The translations under genes were made by a program, and so were the position numbers. A stretch of DNA of 64,000 nucleotides, taken from assembly GCA_963682055.1 (NCBI GenBank), contig OY821747.1:30378126-30442125 (forward strand). Reading direction: 5' to 3'. This document shows, one piece after another, positions 10,921-21,532 of the stretch. Numbering within the stretch: the first letter of the stretch is position 1; each line of letters opens with the position of its first letter. The notes under the pieces were generated by a model that had not been told where the DNA came from, searched no databases, and saw only the letters and a program-made list of their open reading frames with translations. This DNA comes from Primula veris (lineage: Eukaryota > Streptophyta > Magnoliopsida > Ericales > Primulaceae).

Positions 10921-12240
10921 TTGAAGTCCCAGAAAGCCCAGATCTAAACTATTAGCAACTAAGTTGTGCTCATTTTTAAAAAATAGAAAGAGCTAGGAGT
11001 GATCATCATAACTATGCTTTACTATTTGCAAACAAACCAATTCAAAAATCAAATGCAAAAAACCAATTCATTTACCTTGTCGTCAGTAGTATGTCCACTC
11101 AAGTATCCTATTTGGCTTAGATAGCCACAAAACTTGCTCACTTCTGTCTTTATTTTTGAAAACCGTTGCATTAAACCATCCGGACTTCGATTAGGGTAGT
11201 TATCTTTTTTATGGTGCATTCAATATAAATGCGCTTTCAACCAAAAATCACCGCCTTTTTGGAGTGTACCAACAACGGGGTCAGTTGTCGCATTACTCCA
11301 TGACGAACAAAGAAACACATCTTCCGCCTCGGTAAAGTTTGGAAAGCGAGTCAATGAGTTAGCCACCTCAACAACTACATTCAAGTCACTATTCATCTCC
11401 AAATCTCAATTGATTTCACTAAAAAAAAAAGAAACAAAACTGAGAAAAGCTTCTCAGTATACTTTTTCTCCATGTATAAGCCATTTTGTCATATCGTTTT
11501 ACACTACAACTAGAATTTAGTAGACGAAAAAAGTGAGAACTTATTAATTCAGTCTTTTAAAACCAAAGCTTGCAAAATCATCTAAATGATAAATTAATCA
11601 ACCATCGGTCAATATAAATCACTATTAGATACTAAAAGGTGGGCTTTATCAAATACGCACTTATTTATTTTGCCTAAATCAATAAGTAAAAATAACATAA
11701 ACTATATTAAATTAGATAAATAAACATAAAAAGGGTTATATATAGAAAAATATATGAAAATTAGACTTAATGAGGGATTATTTAGTAGATTCAATGAATG
11801 GAACGATCTGGGTCAAAATTTTCATCTCTCTATCGAAAAAGGTCTGAGAATCGAAACTAAAATTTCATAAGTGACAATTAAAAAGTAGGGTTTTGCATTG
11901 AAATAGAGTTACCTAGTAGATGATAATGGAAGAGAGCTATAGAGAGTAGCTTTGTTGATGAAAAAATCGCATCATGTATGTTGATTTTAGATAGAGGGGC
12001 AGCAATAGAAAAAGTGATTGAGAAAATGAATTAAATTTTGGGTAGGTCTGATTATTTTTTAATAAAATAATAGATATATTTATCTACATTTGCTGTATAC
12101 ATGTAGATAGCTTTTGTAAAATATTTTAACTTTATAGATAAAATTTTATTATACACGGACTATTGGGTAGCTTCTTTTGATGATATTATATAAGTTTATA
12201 GATATAGTGCTCTCTATATAAACAGATGAGAGTGCTCTAA

Positions 12241-14711
12241 GAACTTTAATTGTAAGTTTCCGATATGTATGATATAGAAGTGTCGGTTAACTTGTCTTTG
12301 GTGTATTTTCTCTAAAATGTACACACAAAACAAATCTATTTTCTTTTTAGCCACTGAAAGGTACTTGCTAAGTGTACATATATTTTCACTTTAAGTTATA
12401 GATTATCCTTTTTTCACAAAAAAAAATAAAAAAAATTGTCCAAATAACGACATGAATTGTGACGGTTTTGTTTGTAACGGGCTTACTAGTTACTAGCTAC
12501 GATTTTTTTGATGAGTTTGTGACAATATAGTCAATTTATGACAGTTTTTTGAATTTGTGACAAATTTGTGACAGTTTCTGACTCACAAAATCAACATTGT
12601 TGTGTAATGTTTTTTTTTTTTAAATTTAAGGAGTGGCCATATCATTACCAAAAAATCTGCATGGTTGGCACAAGTTGTTAACTAAAGAAAAAATACCTAC
12701 ATCTAAATAGAATGCAGCTTAATAATTCCAAAATTACAAAATATTTCATAGGTAGGTTTTCATATACCTTTATCAAGAGTTCACCAGAGAATCTCGGTTG
12801 GAATATTGTAAGACTCTCATGAGAATAAAAAAATGAAAAGCATGCACAAAAAGCGAAACAGGGCAAGAAAAATTTAACATAACAACAATTTAATTTTTGA
12901 AAATTATTGGTAAAGTGAGTGTTATTAAATTTAGCGACGCTCACTTTATCATCAGTTTAACAACAAACGTTCTGATGGTAAGATGTCATTTTTTTTAAGT
13001 GAAAGATTACATCATTATATTCTTATGAATGGTAAAAAAATTTCTTGCAAGAATGAACAAAATAGTTAAGCTTGAAATCTTGCTTTCAAAAGAATTCACC
13101 AAGAGTGTGCTACCACTTGTAACATAAACTTGGGCGGTGGCTTCCGTTTTGGCTATAGGAGCACTGAGCTGAGATCAAAATGGCAATCCACAAAAATGTA
13201 TGACTATATAAGATGGTTAAAGAGTACTATTTTTGGTATGAAGTGGAGAAAATGAACTGAGAGAATTACTGTCAAGAGTCCCATAAGAATTAGATAGAAA
13301 GATATGAGACTCTCAACAAACTCATTCAACAATCGCAAGCGGATGGCTAGAAATGGATCTAAGAAATAGAAAAGGTCGGAAGGCATTATCAAATTTTGGT
13401 AAGATAAAATGAGAATTGAATAGGAAAGTAGCTCAACCGGAGATGGAGAAAGAGTTCAAAGATCGTCGGTAGCTGTTTTTGCAGTAGAGGTCCCGAGTGT
13501 GGAGTCATAAAGACCAGACACTTTTTATGAAGTTGATGAAATCAGTGGTGTGAAGACAAGTGAGGATACGCCCAAATGAGTTGCATGTGGTCTTAAAATG
13601 AGAAGGGGAATTTTGAAATCAGAAAAAAAAAAAAACCAAATGCAGTTTATTAAGTAGGGTAATCCACTCTAATAAAATGTCAAGATAGTAACAATTTACT
13701 TTTTTAAAACTGTTAATAAAATGAGTGTCATTAAGTTTTATTAACAAAAATTGTTGCTAAATTTAGCGACACTCACTTTACCATCAGTTTAGCAACAGAC
13801 GATCTGATGGTAAGCTGACATTTTTATTTTTATTTTAGTGATGGTGCTATGTATTTTGGGCATGAGCCAGAAGGTGTTTTTTGTAGTGAGATTAATTTTG
13901 TAACATAAGTGACTTGGATGATGTAAGGTCCTCATTTTGATAAAAGCTAATGAAACTCTTTGTTGAAAAGAAAGAAACCAGTCCATCTTTAATTATCTTG
14001 ATAGATAATTCTTTCAAAATATTTCATCGTTTTGACATATATATATATGATAGAATGACTTCACCGTTCTCTAATCTTTATTATAATTATTTTCGTGTTG
14101 TTGGTATTATAATTTTATTTTTTAATATCTCTTTGTTGTACTAATGGGCCTTGAAAAATAATTTTATTTTCGTGGTTTTTGGCCGTTGATCCTCTATGTT
14201 CTAGGGTTGCTTTTAATTCTCTTTAGGGTTTGCTCTGTGTATATATCACGAGAAAAACAACAACTCCAAGTTAAAAGGACCAGTTGTTTTTCAATTGGTC
14301 ACCCTCTCAAGCCTAAGTCACATGAGCCTTTCGAGGAATTTAAAATTTATGTGTAGGAATATTGTATTAAGAACTTGGGTTTACATGCATTAAATTGTGT
14401 ATTTTATGCCCTTTAGTACTGTTGAATGGATGTATTTATTGAAAAGGATTTTAGAAAAATCTCCTTAATAATCTCATTTATTGATTTCAAACCAACATAT
14501 GAACACATATGCGCATGTAGCTCTTTTAGCCCTATTCATGTCGTACCATGACCCCTATCAATCCTGATCATGAGACACTAATCAATCTGTTGGCCGAAAC
14601 AAGAGGCGGTAACTTTTCTCCTTACACACGACAACCTCAACTACTATTGTAATTCTCTCTATTAGGTCGGTAGCCTCCTCCTTCTATGACGGGGCACCTC
14701 GTTGAGGTTTT
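12241..14711. other. Intergenic between the Harbinger and copia elements, with a direct repeat of about 85 bp
   Basis: No gene was recognised. A segment containing TTTAGCGACRCTCACTTTA, CATCAGTTTA and CTGATGGTAAG occurs near 12931-12985 and again near 13762-13817 in the same orientation. The second copy runs into a CACTA-type terminus at 13888. Near 12440-12600 there are GTGACGGTT/GTGACAGTTT-like motifs of the kind seen in CACTA subterminal DNA. The open frames here look like chance. Confidence 0.45.
13757..13888. mobile_element. Orphan right end of a CACTA (EnSpm)-type element
   Basis: Read on the minus strand from 13888 inward, the sequence begins CACTACAAAAAACACC, the standard CACTA terminus. 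Subterminal motifs (TACCATCAG, GTTGCTAAA, TTAGCGACACTC) follow. No matching left CACTA end with the same 3-bp duplication was found, so the element is truncated or degenerate. Confidence 0.4.
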
Positions 14712-15547
14712 TGTTGGTCTTTGGTACTATTTCGAATACGATAAAGAAAAGGACAATAATATAAAAGACAGGAACGCAATGGAAATAACACTTTATTTCT
14801 CACAATTGGAATATGAATTACAATTCCTGACTCGTACAGAATTAAATTAAACTGCTGGACTGGTTTCAACAAATAAAAAACTGCCGGACTGTTTTGTAAA
14901 TAAAACAAACTGCCGGACTGTTTTAACAAGAAAAAGAAACTGCCGGACTGTTTTAAACAAACTGCCGGACTGTTTTAACAAATAAAAAACTGCCGGACTG
15001 GTTTTAAACAAACTGCCGGACTGGTTTTAACAAATAAAAAAACTGCCGGACTGGTTTTGTAAATAAAACAAACTGGACTGGTTTTAACGAATAAAAAAAA
15101 ACTGCCCGGACTGTTATTAAATAAACTGCCCGGACTGTTATGTAAATACTGGAAATTAAATTACAGGAAAGTAAATTACAGAATAGGAAAGACTGAAATG
15201 TAAATTACAGAAACTAAAGGTACTGGAAAGAAAAATACAAAAGGGAAACAGTACTGAAATTAAATGGACAGAATAATAAAGGACTGAAAAGTAAATAACA
15301 GAAATTAAAAGAAGAGGCAACTGCTGAGCAGTTTCCCTTAAACAATATTTCCCGAACCACCTTTAAAGGTTTCTGGTTTCGGGACTTTGTTCCCAAGGTA
15401 CAACTTCTATCTCAGAGTGGCTCGTATGGAAACCGGCACCGAACCACAGGTCGAGCTGTTGGTGGTGCGGTTCTCTCTCACTAAGTGTATGCTTATGCTG
15501 TGAGTTGTGTGTATGAAGGTGTACTGAAATGAGAGGGGGATGGCTGC

Positions 15548-15555
15548 CTTATATA
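15548..15555 (-). promoter_or_regulatory. TATA box in the 3' LTR
   Basis: The minus strand reads GCCTATATAAGGC, a strong plant-type TATA box. A transcription start would be expected some 30 bases downstream, near 15515-15520. The same site occurs in the 5' LTR at 22369-22376, where it would drive the element's own transcript. Confidence 0.6.
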
Positions 15556-15732
15556 GGCTCTACTGAAACCGCAACCATAAATGTTGGTCTTTAATTCTGG
15601 GAGTTACACCCCCAGAATCCGCTCAATCAATTCTGAAACCGCAGCATTTACTCTCATTCATTGCTGACGTTTCTCTTGCTGGAAACTCTAGGGACTCCTT
15701 TTGTATTTTATACAAAACTCCCTATTCGGGTT

Positions 15733-15945
15733 TGGACCCAAGACCCAAGACCCAAGACCCAAGACCCAAGACCCGAGACCCGAGACCCGAGACCCGAGAC
15801 ATTCCCCAAATCCCAAATCCCAAATCCCAAGCCCAAGCCCAAGCCCAAGCCCAAGCCCACGCCCACGCCCACGCCCACGCCCACGCCCGTGCCCGTGCCC
15901 GTGCCCGAGCCCGAGACCCGAGACCCGAGACACGAGACACGAGCG
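15733..15945. repeat. Hexanucleotide repeat staircase in the 3' LTR
   Basis: Successive blocks of related 6-7-bp units follow one another: CCCAAGA, then CCCGAGA, CCCAAAT, CCCAAG, CCCACG, CCCGTG and CCCGAG. Each block differs from the next by one base per unit. The 5' LTR copy (22555-22745) has different copy numbers and lacks the CCCACG run. All six frames are open here because of the period, so the many short open frames are artefacts. Confidence 0.85.
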
Positions 15946-16325
15946 AGCGCGCGTGTGTGGTACACACTAATACTCTTAGGTGTATGTGGACATGTTAGTT
16001 TAATAACTACATGGGTTGGTATGGTATATATATTGTAAGATTAACTCTTAATCTTCCAATATGGGATTATACTAAATGGTTTTTCTCATTAACCATTTCG
16101 TTTTTCCAGATTTGAGCTTCCGAGGTACCAACTTTGAAGCCACTTTGTATTCACACCCATTCTCCGAATAGGTCATGTGATATACCGTTACGAAGCTCGT
16201 CACACGGGCTACTCAACCACGTTGATTACGGTATAAACAACTCAGCGCTGTTACACGAAATAATGACTCGAAGTTGGTCCAGTGACCATTCGGAAACACC
16301 CATGTTTTCACATGTTTTTCCAACA

Positions 16326-16336
16326 ATCCCCCACAT
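16326..16336 (-). other. Polypurine tract of the copia element
   Basis: On the minus strand ATGTGGGGGAT directly precedes the 3' LTR start TGTTGG. Its position and purine content fit the plus-strand DNA primer site. Confidence 0.7.
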
Positions 16337-16802
16337 GAATGCAATTGGCTGAAAATAAAATGCTCCTAAATGCATACGAGAGAAAACCGCAAGAGTTCAC
16401 TGCATAAGGACAGGTAGCGCGCGCCTTGAACCTGCCGTAGTGACGTAAAATCTGATATGCTACTATTGGGTAGCCTTTAAGCCTTGAACCCTTTAGCGTT
16501 TGTGCATACCAGGGTAATGCGCACACAGTGTCCCCTCTACACCACTTACTAAGCCCTTTGGTTGTTGTCCATATTTGGCCGTGGACTGCCTTGGCAAAGT
16601 TCAACCGAGTGCTCTAGTGATTTAGCCCATGGCTCATCACATAGTATCGGCCATACACACTCGTCATAGGTGATTTCAAGTCAAGGGTGTCCTGACTCAC
16701 CCCTCTCGATCTTCGAGATACTTGTTTTCATTAAGAGCCTCATGCTCACCCTTAAGATGGTCTAGGTCTATCACTCTTTCATCCTAGAAATGGGCTGGGA
16801 AC

Positions 16803-19800
16803 TTAAGTTCCCGAGTGCTTTGTTCGGTCACCCCCACAGTTCGGTTTTCCCGTTGAACCCGACGCTGGAGAATCCAGTTCGGGTTGGGTTGCCTCTGAGG
16901 AGGTTTCCAGTTTAATGGGCTTCAACCCCATTCCCCTCGATGAAACTTCAACTCCTACCTGAGTCAAGCCTTTTGTAAATGGATCCGCTATATTGTCTTT
17001 AGATCTCACAAAATCTAAGGACACCACACCGTTAGCTAACAATTCTCTTACGGATTTATGTCTCCGACGAATATGTCGGGACTTTCCATTATACATATGA
17101 TCCTGCGCCCGTCCAATAGCCGACTGACTATCGCAGTGCATGCTTATTGCTGGGACAGGTTTCGGCCACATTGGAATTCCTTCCAGAAAGCTTCTCAGCC
17201 AATCAGCCTCTTCTGTTGCTAGATCCAACGCTATGAACTCAGATTCCATAGTTGATCTAGCTATGCACGTCTGCTTGGATGATCTCCATGAGACAGCTGC
17301 TCCTCCCATCACGAACACATATCCGCTAGTGGATCGTGTACTGTTGGAATCCGAGATCCAGTTTGCATCAGAATACCCTTCCAGTACAGCTGGATATCTG
17401 GTATAATGCAACCCTCGGTCTGCTGTGTATCTCATGTATCTGAGAAGTCTCATGATGGCCTTCCAGTGTTCCTCATTGGGATTACTGGTGTACCTACTCA
17501 GTCTACTCACTGAGTTGGCTATGTCTGGTCTAGTACAGTTCATGACGTACATCAGACTGCCTATTATTCGAGAATATTCCAATTGTCTCACACTCTCCCC
17601 AAAGTTCTTTTTCAGGGTGGTTGAGATCTCTATCGGAGTTCTGGATGTAGCTCTACTATCTTTATCAAATTTGTCAAGCATCTGTCTGACATAGTGAGTT
17701 TGAGATAGCGCATATCCGTCTGATGTCTTGGTAATTTTCATACCAAGTATAACATCAGCGACACCCAAGTCTTTCATCTCGAATTTTTGTGACAACATTT
17801 TCTTAGTGGAGTTGATGTTATCAATACTCCCTATTATAATCATGTCATCTACGTAGAGGCAGACTACCACGTAGTCCTTTTCATTTCCTTTTACGTAGAC
17901 GCATTTGTCACATTCGTTTATCCGAAAACCGTTTGATAGCATCACTCTATCAAATTTTTCGTGCCATTGTTTAGGTGCTTGTTTAAGTCCATACAAGGAC
18001 TTCACAAGTTTACACACCTTGTGAGCTTTACCTGGAACCACAAACCCTTCCGGTTGTTCCATGTAAATTTCCTCTTCCAACTCACCATTCAAGAACGCCG
18101 TTTTAACATCCATTTGATGTATTTCCAGATCGAACAGTGCTGCGAGAGCAATGACTATCCGGATTGACGTCTTCCTGGAGACAGGAGCATTGGTGTCGAA
18201 ATAGTCGACACCTTCGGTTTGTCTAAAACCTTTCACTACAAGCCTAGCCTTGTATTTCTCGATTGTTCCATCGAGCTTTCTCTTCCTCTTGAAGATCCAC
18301 TTGTGTCCTAGTGGCTTACACCCGGGTGGTAGATCCACTAGTTCCCAAGTGTGATTTTGTAATATCGATTCAACCTCATTGTTGATCGCTTCCTCCCAAT
18401 ATTGGGCTTCCGGGGATGACATTGCTTGTTTGAATGTCGCCGGTTCGCCTTCTATCATGAAGGTTACAAAATCTGGACCGAAAGTCGTTTCCTTTCTAGC
18501 CCTTTTACTACGTCGAGGCTCTTCTTCTTCTTCCTCCAACGGTTCACTTGCCCCCACATTTTCCTCACTGTTTGACTCCTCAGTCTCTACAGTTACGGAA
18601 GACTTGCGGGGAAAGATCTCCTCGAAGAAAGAAGCTTCTCGAGCTTCGATGATAGTATCTGCATGCACATCGGGATTATCCGACTTGTGCACGAGAAAAC
18701 GATAAGCACTACTGTTTTGTGCATATCCTATGAACACACAGTCTACCGTCTTTGGCCCTATTCTCGTTCTTTTAGGAAGCGAGACAAGGACCTTCGCGAG
18801 ACAACCCCAAACCCTTAAGAATTTATAGCTCGGCCTATGGCCTTTCCATAGTTCATAAGGTGGTTTATCACGTTTCTTATGTGGTAGCTTGTTCAATACA
18901 TAGTTGGCGGAAAGCAGCGCTTCCCCCCACATGTTCTGGGGTAACCCAGAACTTATTAACATAGCATTCATCATTTCCTTGAGCGTCCTATTCTTACGCT
19001 CGGCAACCCCATTCTGCTCCGGAGAGTATGGGGCTGTCGTTTGATGTATAATGCCATTTTCTGCGCATATCTGCGCAAACGGTGCTTCGTATTCACCGCC
19101 TCTATCACTCCTCAATATTTTAATCTTTTTATTGAGTTGATTCTCTACTTCGGTCTTATAAAGAGCGAATTTCTCTACCGTTTCGTCTTTACTTCTCATT
19201 AAGTAGACATAGCAGTATCTAGTACAATCATCTATAAACGTGATGAAATACTTTTTCCCTCCTCGCGTTTGTATAAACTTTAAGTCGCATACATCCGTGT
19301 GTATTAGACCGAGAGGTTCAGTACTTCGTTCAATATGTTGATACGAAGACTTGGTTAATTTTGCTTCAACACAAACCTCACATTTATGTTGTTTATCAAA
19401 TACAAAATTAGGTAGTAGATTCAGTGATATTAATTTCTTCATAGAATTAGCATTCACATGACCTAATCTACCATGCCATAAATTAAATGAATCGCAAGAA
19501 TAAGCAAACGAAGTTTTATTGGCCACTTGGGCAACATTCACGATTACATTATTCTTGGTACTGGCCTCAGCCTTAGTACCCTCAATAGCTAACTCGGCTT
19601 TAGGAGCCGGAGTACCAACATTTAATTTAAACATGCCGTTGGTCATATAGCCACGGCCTACATACATTCCGTTTAAAGTGATTACAATTTTTGCAGATTC
19701 AAATACAAGTTTAAATCCTTTGTTCACCATCACGGACCCGGAAACCAGATTCTTGCGAATTTCTGGCACATGGAGCACGCCATTCAGTGTGAGCTCCTTT

Positions 19801-21194
19801 CCCGATGTCATATTCAGCAGCACGGTTCCTTTTCCTTCCACCCTGGAAGTAGCCGAGTTCCCCATGAAGCAGCTCTCATTGTCCACGGCCGTATAGGTCT
19901 TGAACATCCATTTGCTGGCACAGATGTGACTAGTGGCGCCTGTGTCCAGCCACCATTCCTTTGGGTTGCTCCCCACCAGGTTCACTTCCGAGACCACAGC
20001 ACTCAGGTGCATATAGTCCTGTCCAGCATCATCTCCTCCCTCAGCCACATTAGCTTGAGCAGGTGCCCTCTTCCTCCCTTTCCCTTGGAACTTCCTCTTT
20101 GGGGGGGGTTTGGGCTTGTCGGTGCGCATCTTACAATCCGCGGCACGATGGCCCGGTTTGTTGCACACAAAGCAGTCTCCCATGAATTTCTTCTTGAGAG
20201 AGGCACCGACTCCGCTGTCAAAGCGTTTCCGCTTAGACACAGCGTCCTCAACCACATGGGCCTTGGCAACCGCGTTGCCTGCTCCGCCACCGCCTTTCCT
20301 TCCGGATCGGCGGTTGCTTTGCTCAACATTGAGCCTCTCAATGAGTCCCTCCAAGGTCATAGCCTTTCGCTTGTGTTTCAGGTAGTTTTGAAACTCTTTC
20401 CAAGAAGGTGGCAGTTTCTCAATCATTAATGCCACTTGGAAAGGTTCGTTGATAACTAGCCCTTCAACCTCAAGCCTATGGTATATGAGTTGGAGTTCCT
20501 CAACCTGCTCGATAACACTCTTCCCATCAGTCATCATGTACTCGTGAAAGTCCGTGACGACAAATTTCTTTGCGCCAGCGTTATTCACTTTGTACTTTCG
20601 TTCGAGAGACTCCCAAAGCTCCTTTGCAGAAGCCTTGGGCTCGAATACACTGAAGAGAGTGTCATCCAGAGCACACAGGATGTAGTTCCGGCATAGGTAG
20701 TCGCCGTGTTTCCACGCTTCCACCGCCGAAACCGTCTGCACGTCCTCATCGTCCTCGCTTAGGACGGGTGCAGACTCCTTAAGAAACCGGGTCAGATTAA
20801 GGGCAGTTAAATAAAACAGCATCTTTTGCTGCCAACGTTTGAAGTTGTTGCCCCTAAACTTTTCCGGTCTCTCCAGTTGAGAGGTTGGCAACATTGGCAT
20901 CGCCGGTGTTGCCGGAGCCTTGCCCTTTGCCCTGGCTGCAGCCACAAGCGCTGCCTTGGCCGCAGCCTTAGCAGCAGCCTGTGCTGCGGCCGCAGCCGCA
21001 GCCATAGCATCAGCCTCTGCCGCAGCAGCGTCGGCCGCAGCCTTTGCCGCAGCAGCTTCGGCCTCAGCCTGAGCCTGAGCCCCCCCACTCGCAGCGCTCG
21101 CATTGTTATGGCTACTGCCAATCACAAGTGCGCCCTGCACGTTTTCCGAAGAAACGGTGGGTATTTGATCCTCATTAGTCATCTGAAATGACAA
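16803..21194 (-). CDS. Copia gag-pol polyprotein, 1463 residues, intact
   Basis: One open frame encodes all parts of a copia polyprotein. Residues 38-97 are an alanine-rich, charged stretch that looks helical. Gag follows (about 108-300). The zinc knuckle is [14 protein letters not shown] (C341, C344, H349, C354). The protease active site is WLDTGATSH (D417). Integrase has its zinc-binding His/Cys set in WHGRLGH and CEVC (570-608), and acidic residues D634, D697 and E732. Reverse transcriptase spans about 950-1190 with YVDD at 1114-1117. RNase H includes YSDANW (D1276) and ADPFTKGL near 1403. No stop, frameshift or missing catalytic residue was seen. The start is the first ATG, 338 bases after the 5' LTR. 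There is no envelope gene. It would support its own retrotransposition inside the cell. Confidence 0.96.
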   Translation of the reverse strand: MSFQMTNEDQIPTVSSENVQGALVIGSSHNNASAASGGAQAQAEAEAAAAKAAADAAAAEADAMAAAAAAAQAAAKAAAKAALVAAARAKGKAPATPAMPMLPTSQLERPEKFRGNNFKRWQQKMLFYLTALNLTRFLKESAPVLSEDDEDVQTVSAVEAWKHGDYLCRNYILCALDDTLFSVFEPKASAKELWESLERKYKVNNAGAKKFVVTDFHEYMMTDGKSVIEQVEELQLIYHRLEVEGLVINEPFQVALMIEKLPPSWKEFQNYLKHKRKAMTLEGLIERLNVEQSNRRSGRKGGGGAGNAVAKAHVVEDAVSKRKRFDSGVGASLKKKFMGDCFVCNKPGHRAADCKMRTDKPKPPPKRKFQGKGRKRAPAQANVAEGGDDAGQDYMHLSAVVSEVNLVGSNPKEWWLDTGATSHICASKWMFKTYTAVDNESCFMGNSATSRVEGKGTVLLNMTSGKELTLNGVLHVPEIRKNLVSGSVMVNKGFKLVFESAKIVITLNGMYVGRGYMTNGMFKLNVGTPAPKAELAIEGTKAEASTKNNVIVNVAQVANKTSFAYSCDSFNLWHGRLGHVNANSMKKLISLNLLPNFVFDKQHKCEVCVEAKLTKSSYQHIERSTEPLGLIHTDVCDLKFIQTRGGKKYFITFIDDCTRYCYVYLMRSKDETVEKFALYKTEVENQLNKKIKILRSDRGGEYEAPFAQICAENGIIHQTTAPYSPEQNGVAERKNRTLKEMMNAMLISSGLPQNMWGEALLSANYVLNKLPHKKRDKPPYELWKGHRPSYKFLRVWGCLAKVLVSLPKRTRIGPKTVDCVFIGYAQNSSAYRFLVHKSDNPDVHADTIIEAREASFFEEIFPRKSSVTVETEESNSEENVGASEPLEEEEEEPRRSKRARKETTFGPDFVTFMIEGEPATFKQAMSSPEAQYWEEAINNEVESILQNHTWELVDLPPGCKPLGHKWIFKRKRKLDGTIEKYKARLVVKGFRQTEGVDYFDTNAPVSRKTSIRIVIALAALFDLEIHQMDVKTAFLNGELEEEIYMEQPEGFVVPGKAHKVCKLVKSLYGLKQAPKQWHEKFDRVMLSNGFRINECDKCVYVKGNEKDYVVVCLYVDDMIIIGSIDNINSTKKMLSQKFEMKDLGVADVILGMKITKTSDGYALSQTHYVRQMLDKFDKDSRATSRTPIEISTTLKKNFGESVRQLEYSRIIGSLMYVMNCTRPDIANSVSRLSRYTSNPNEEHWKAIMRLLRYMRYTADRGLHYTRYPAVLEGYSDANWISDSNSTRSTSGYVFVMGGAAVSWRSSKQTCIARSTMESEFIALDLATEEADWLRSFLEGIPMWPKPVPAISMHCDSQSAIGRAQDHMYNGKSRHIRRRHKSVRELLANGVVSLDFVRSKDNIADPFTKGLTQVGVEVSSRGMGLKPIKLETSSEATQPELDSPASGSTGKPNCGGDRTKHSGT

Positions 21195-21532
21195 TATAAA
21201 ACCGTTTAGTTTCTCGCAAGAAAACTAAATTCTTTATCGCAAATACTAATTATAACTTAATTAGATTGCTTCAAAAGAATAAAAACCAGAGAAAGAGATT
21301 CTAGCGTGAAAATCAAATCACTTTTGATTTCACTAAGAATTCTTTATAGTATTCTAGAATAAAAAGATCAAAACCAATTCGGATTTATTCTATGTGCAAA
21401 TTTCAATTTCTAGTAAACTAGCAATGATTTTGCGAGAATAAAAACCGAGACGTCAACAACAATAAAATAAAAAAAGAAAAGTCCTTTCTTATTTCGAAAA
21501 TAGAAAAACCAAAAAATGATATTGTTTAAGAT
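21195..21532 (-). other. Untranslated leader of the copia element, no standard primer site
   Basis: The 338 bases between the 5' LTR and gag are AT-rich. Directly after the LTR end (CCAACA) the minus strand reads ATCTTAAACAATATC. This does not match TGGTATCAGAGC, the initiator-Met tRNA primer site common in plant copia elements. Confidence 0.6.

Larger units (their letters stand above)
9459..11402 (-). pseudogene. PIF/Harbinger ORF1 (Myb/SANT, NAM-associated C-terminal domain), two exons, one in-frame stop
   Basis: Exon 1 is 11402 down to 11076 and exon 2 is 10049 down to 9459. The intron has a GTAAAT donor and a TACAG acceptor, and the phase is kept. Exon 1 carries the SANT-like stretch NFTEAEDVFLCSSW and DPVVGTLQKGGDFW. 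Exon 2 carries FSFEHCWKVLKNDQKW and an acidic/basic coiled coil (ESDKKMDAYLELEKEK) ending near KKMRGKYQAM, as in proteins annotated as NAM-associated or GST T3-like. A TGA at 11220-11222 interrupts exon 1 in an otherwise open frame. In related elements this protein binds DNA and helps bring the transposase to the ends. The intron has been enlarged by other insertions. Confidence 0.8.
6482..12237. mobile_element. PIF/Harbinger DNA transposon, full length, with TAA target duplication
   Basis: The left end reads GAGCATTCTCAACAG and the right end, inverted, GAGCACTCTCATCTG, giving matching terminal inverted repeats. TAA flanks both ends (6479-6481 and 12238-12240), the 3-bp duplication expected for PIF/Harbinger. 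The 5756-bp element holds the two genes of the superfamily in convergent orientation: a DDE transposase (7584-8888, plus) and a Myb/SANT-type ORF1 (9459-11402, minus). Each gene has one in-frame stop, so this copy is probably inactive by itself. A hAT MITE (6684-7291), a second MITE-like insert and a foreign exon-like fragment lie inside it. The rest (7292-7583, 8889-9458 and 11403-12237) is AT-rich non-coding sequence. Confidence 0.88.
14712..16325 (-). repeat. 3' LTR of the copia element
   Basis: Direct copy of 21533-23136. Because the element is on the minus strand, this is its downstream LTR. It contains about eleven short CTGCCGGACTG-type repeats (14860-15140), a TATA box, and the hexanucleotide staircase at about 15733-15945. 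A purine-rich tract adjoins it at 16326. Confidence 0.93.

Noticed and set aside
11512..13888. CACTACAAC at 11512 as the left end of the CACTA element ending at 13888
   Set aside because: It lies inside the Harbinger element and the span would cross that element's right end; the 3-bp flanks do not match.
15661..16038. Several long overlapping open frames rich in Pro-Lys or Gly-Leu in the 3' LTR (and the same at 22482-22849)
   Set aside because: They come from the hexanucleotide tract, which keeps every frame open; no start context or family likeness.
19770..20429. 219-codon plus-strand frame inside the copia element
   Set aside because: It is the antisense shadow of the intact gag-pol frame.
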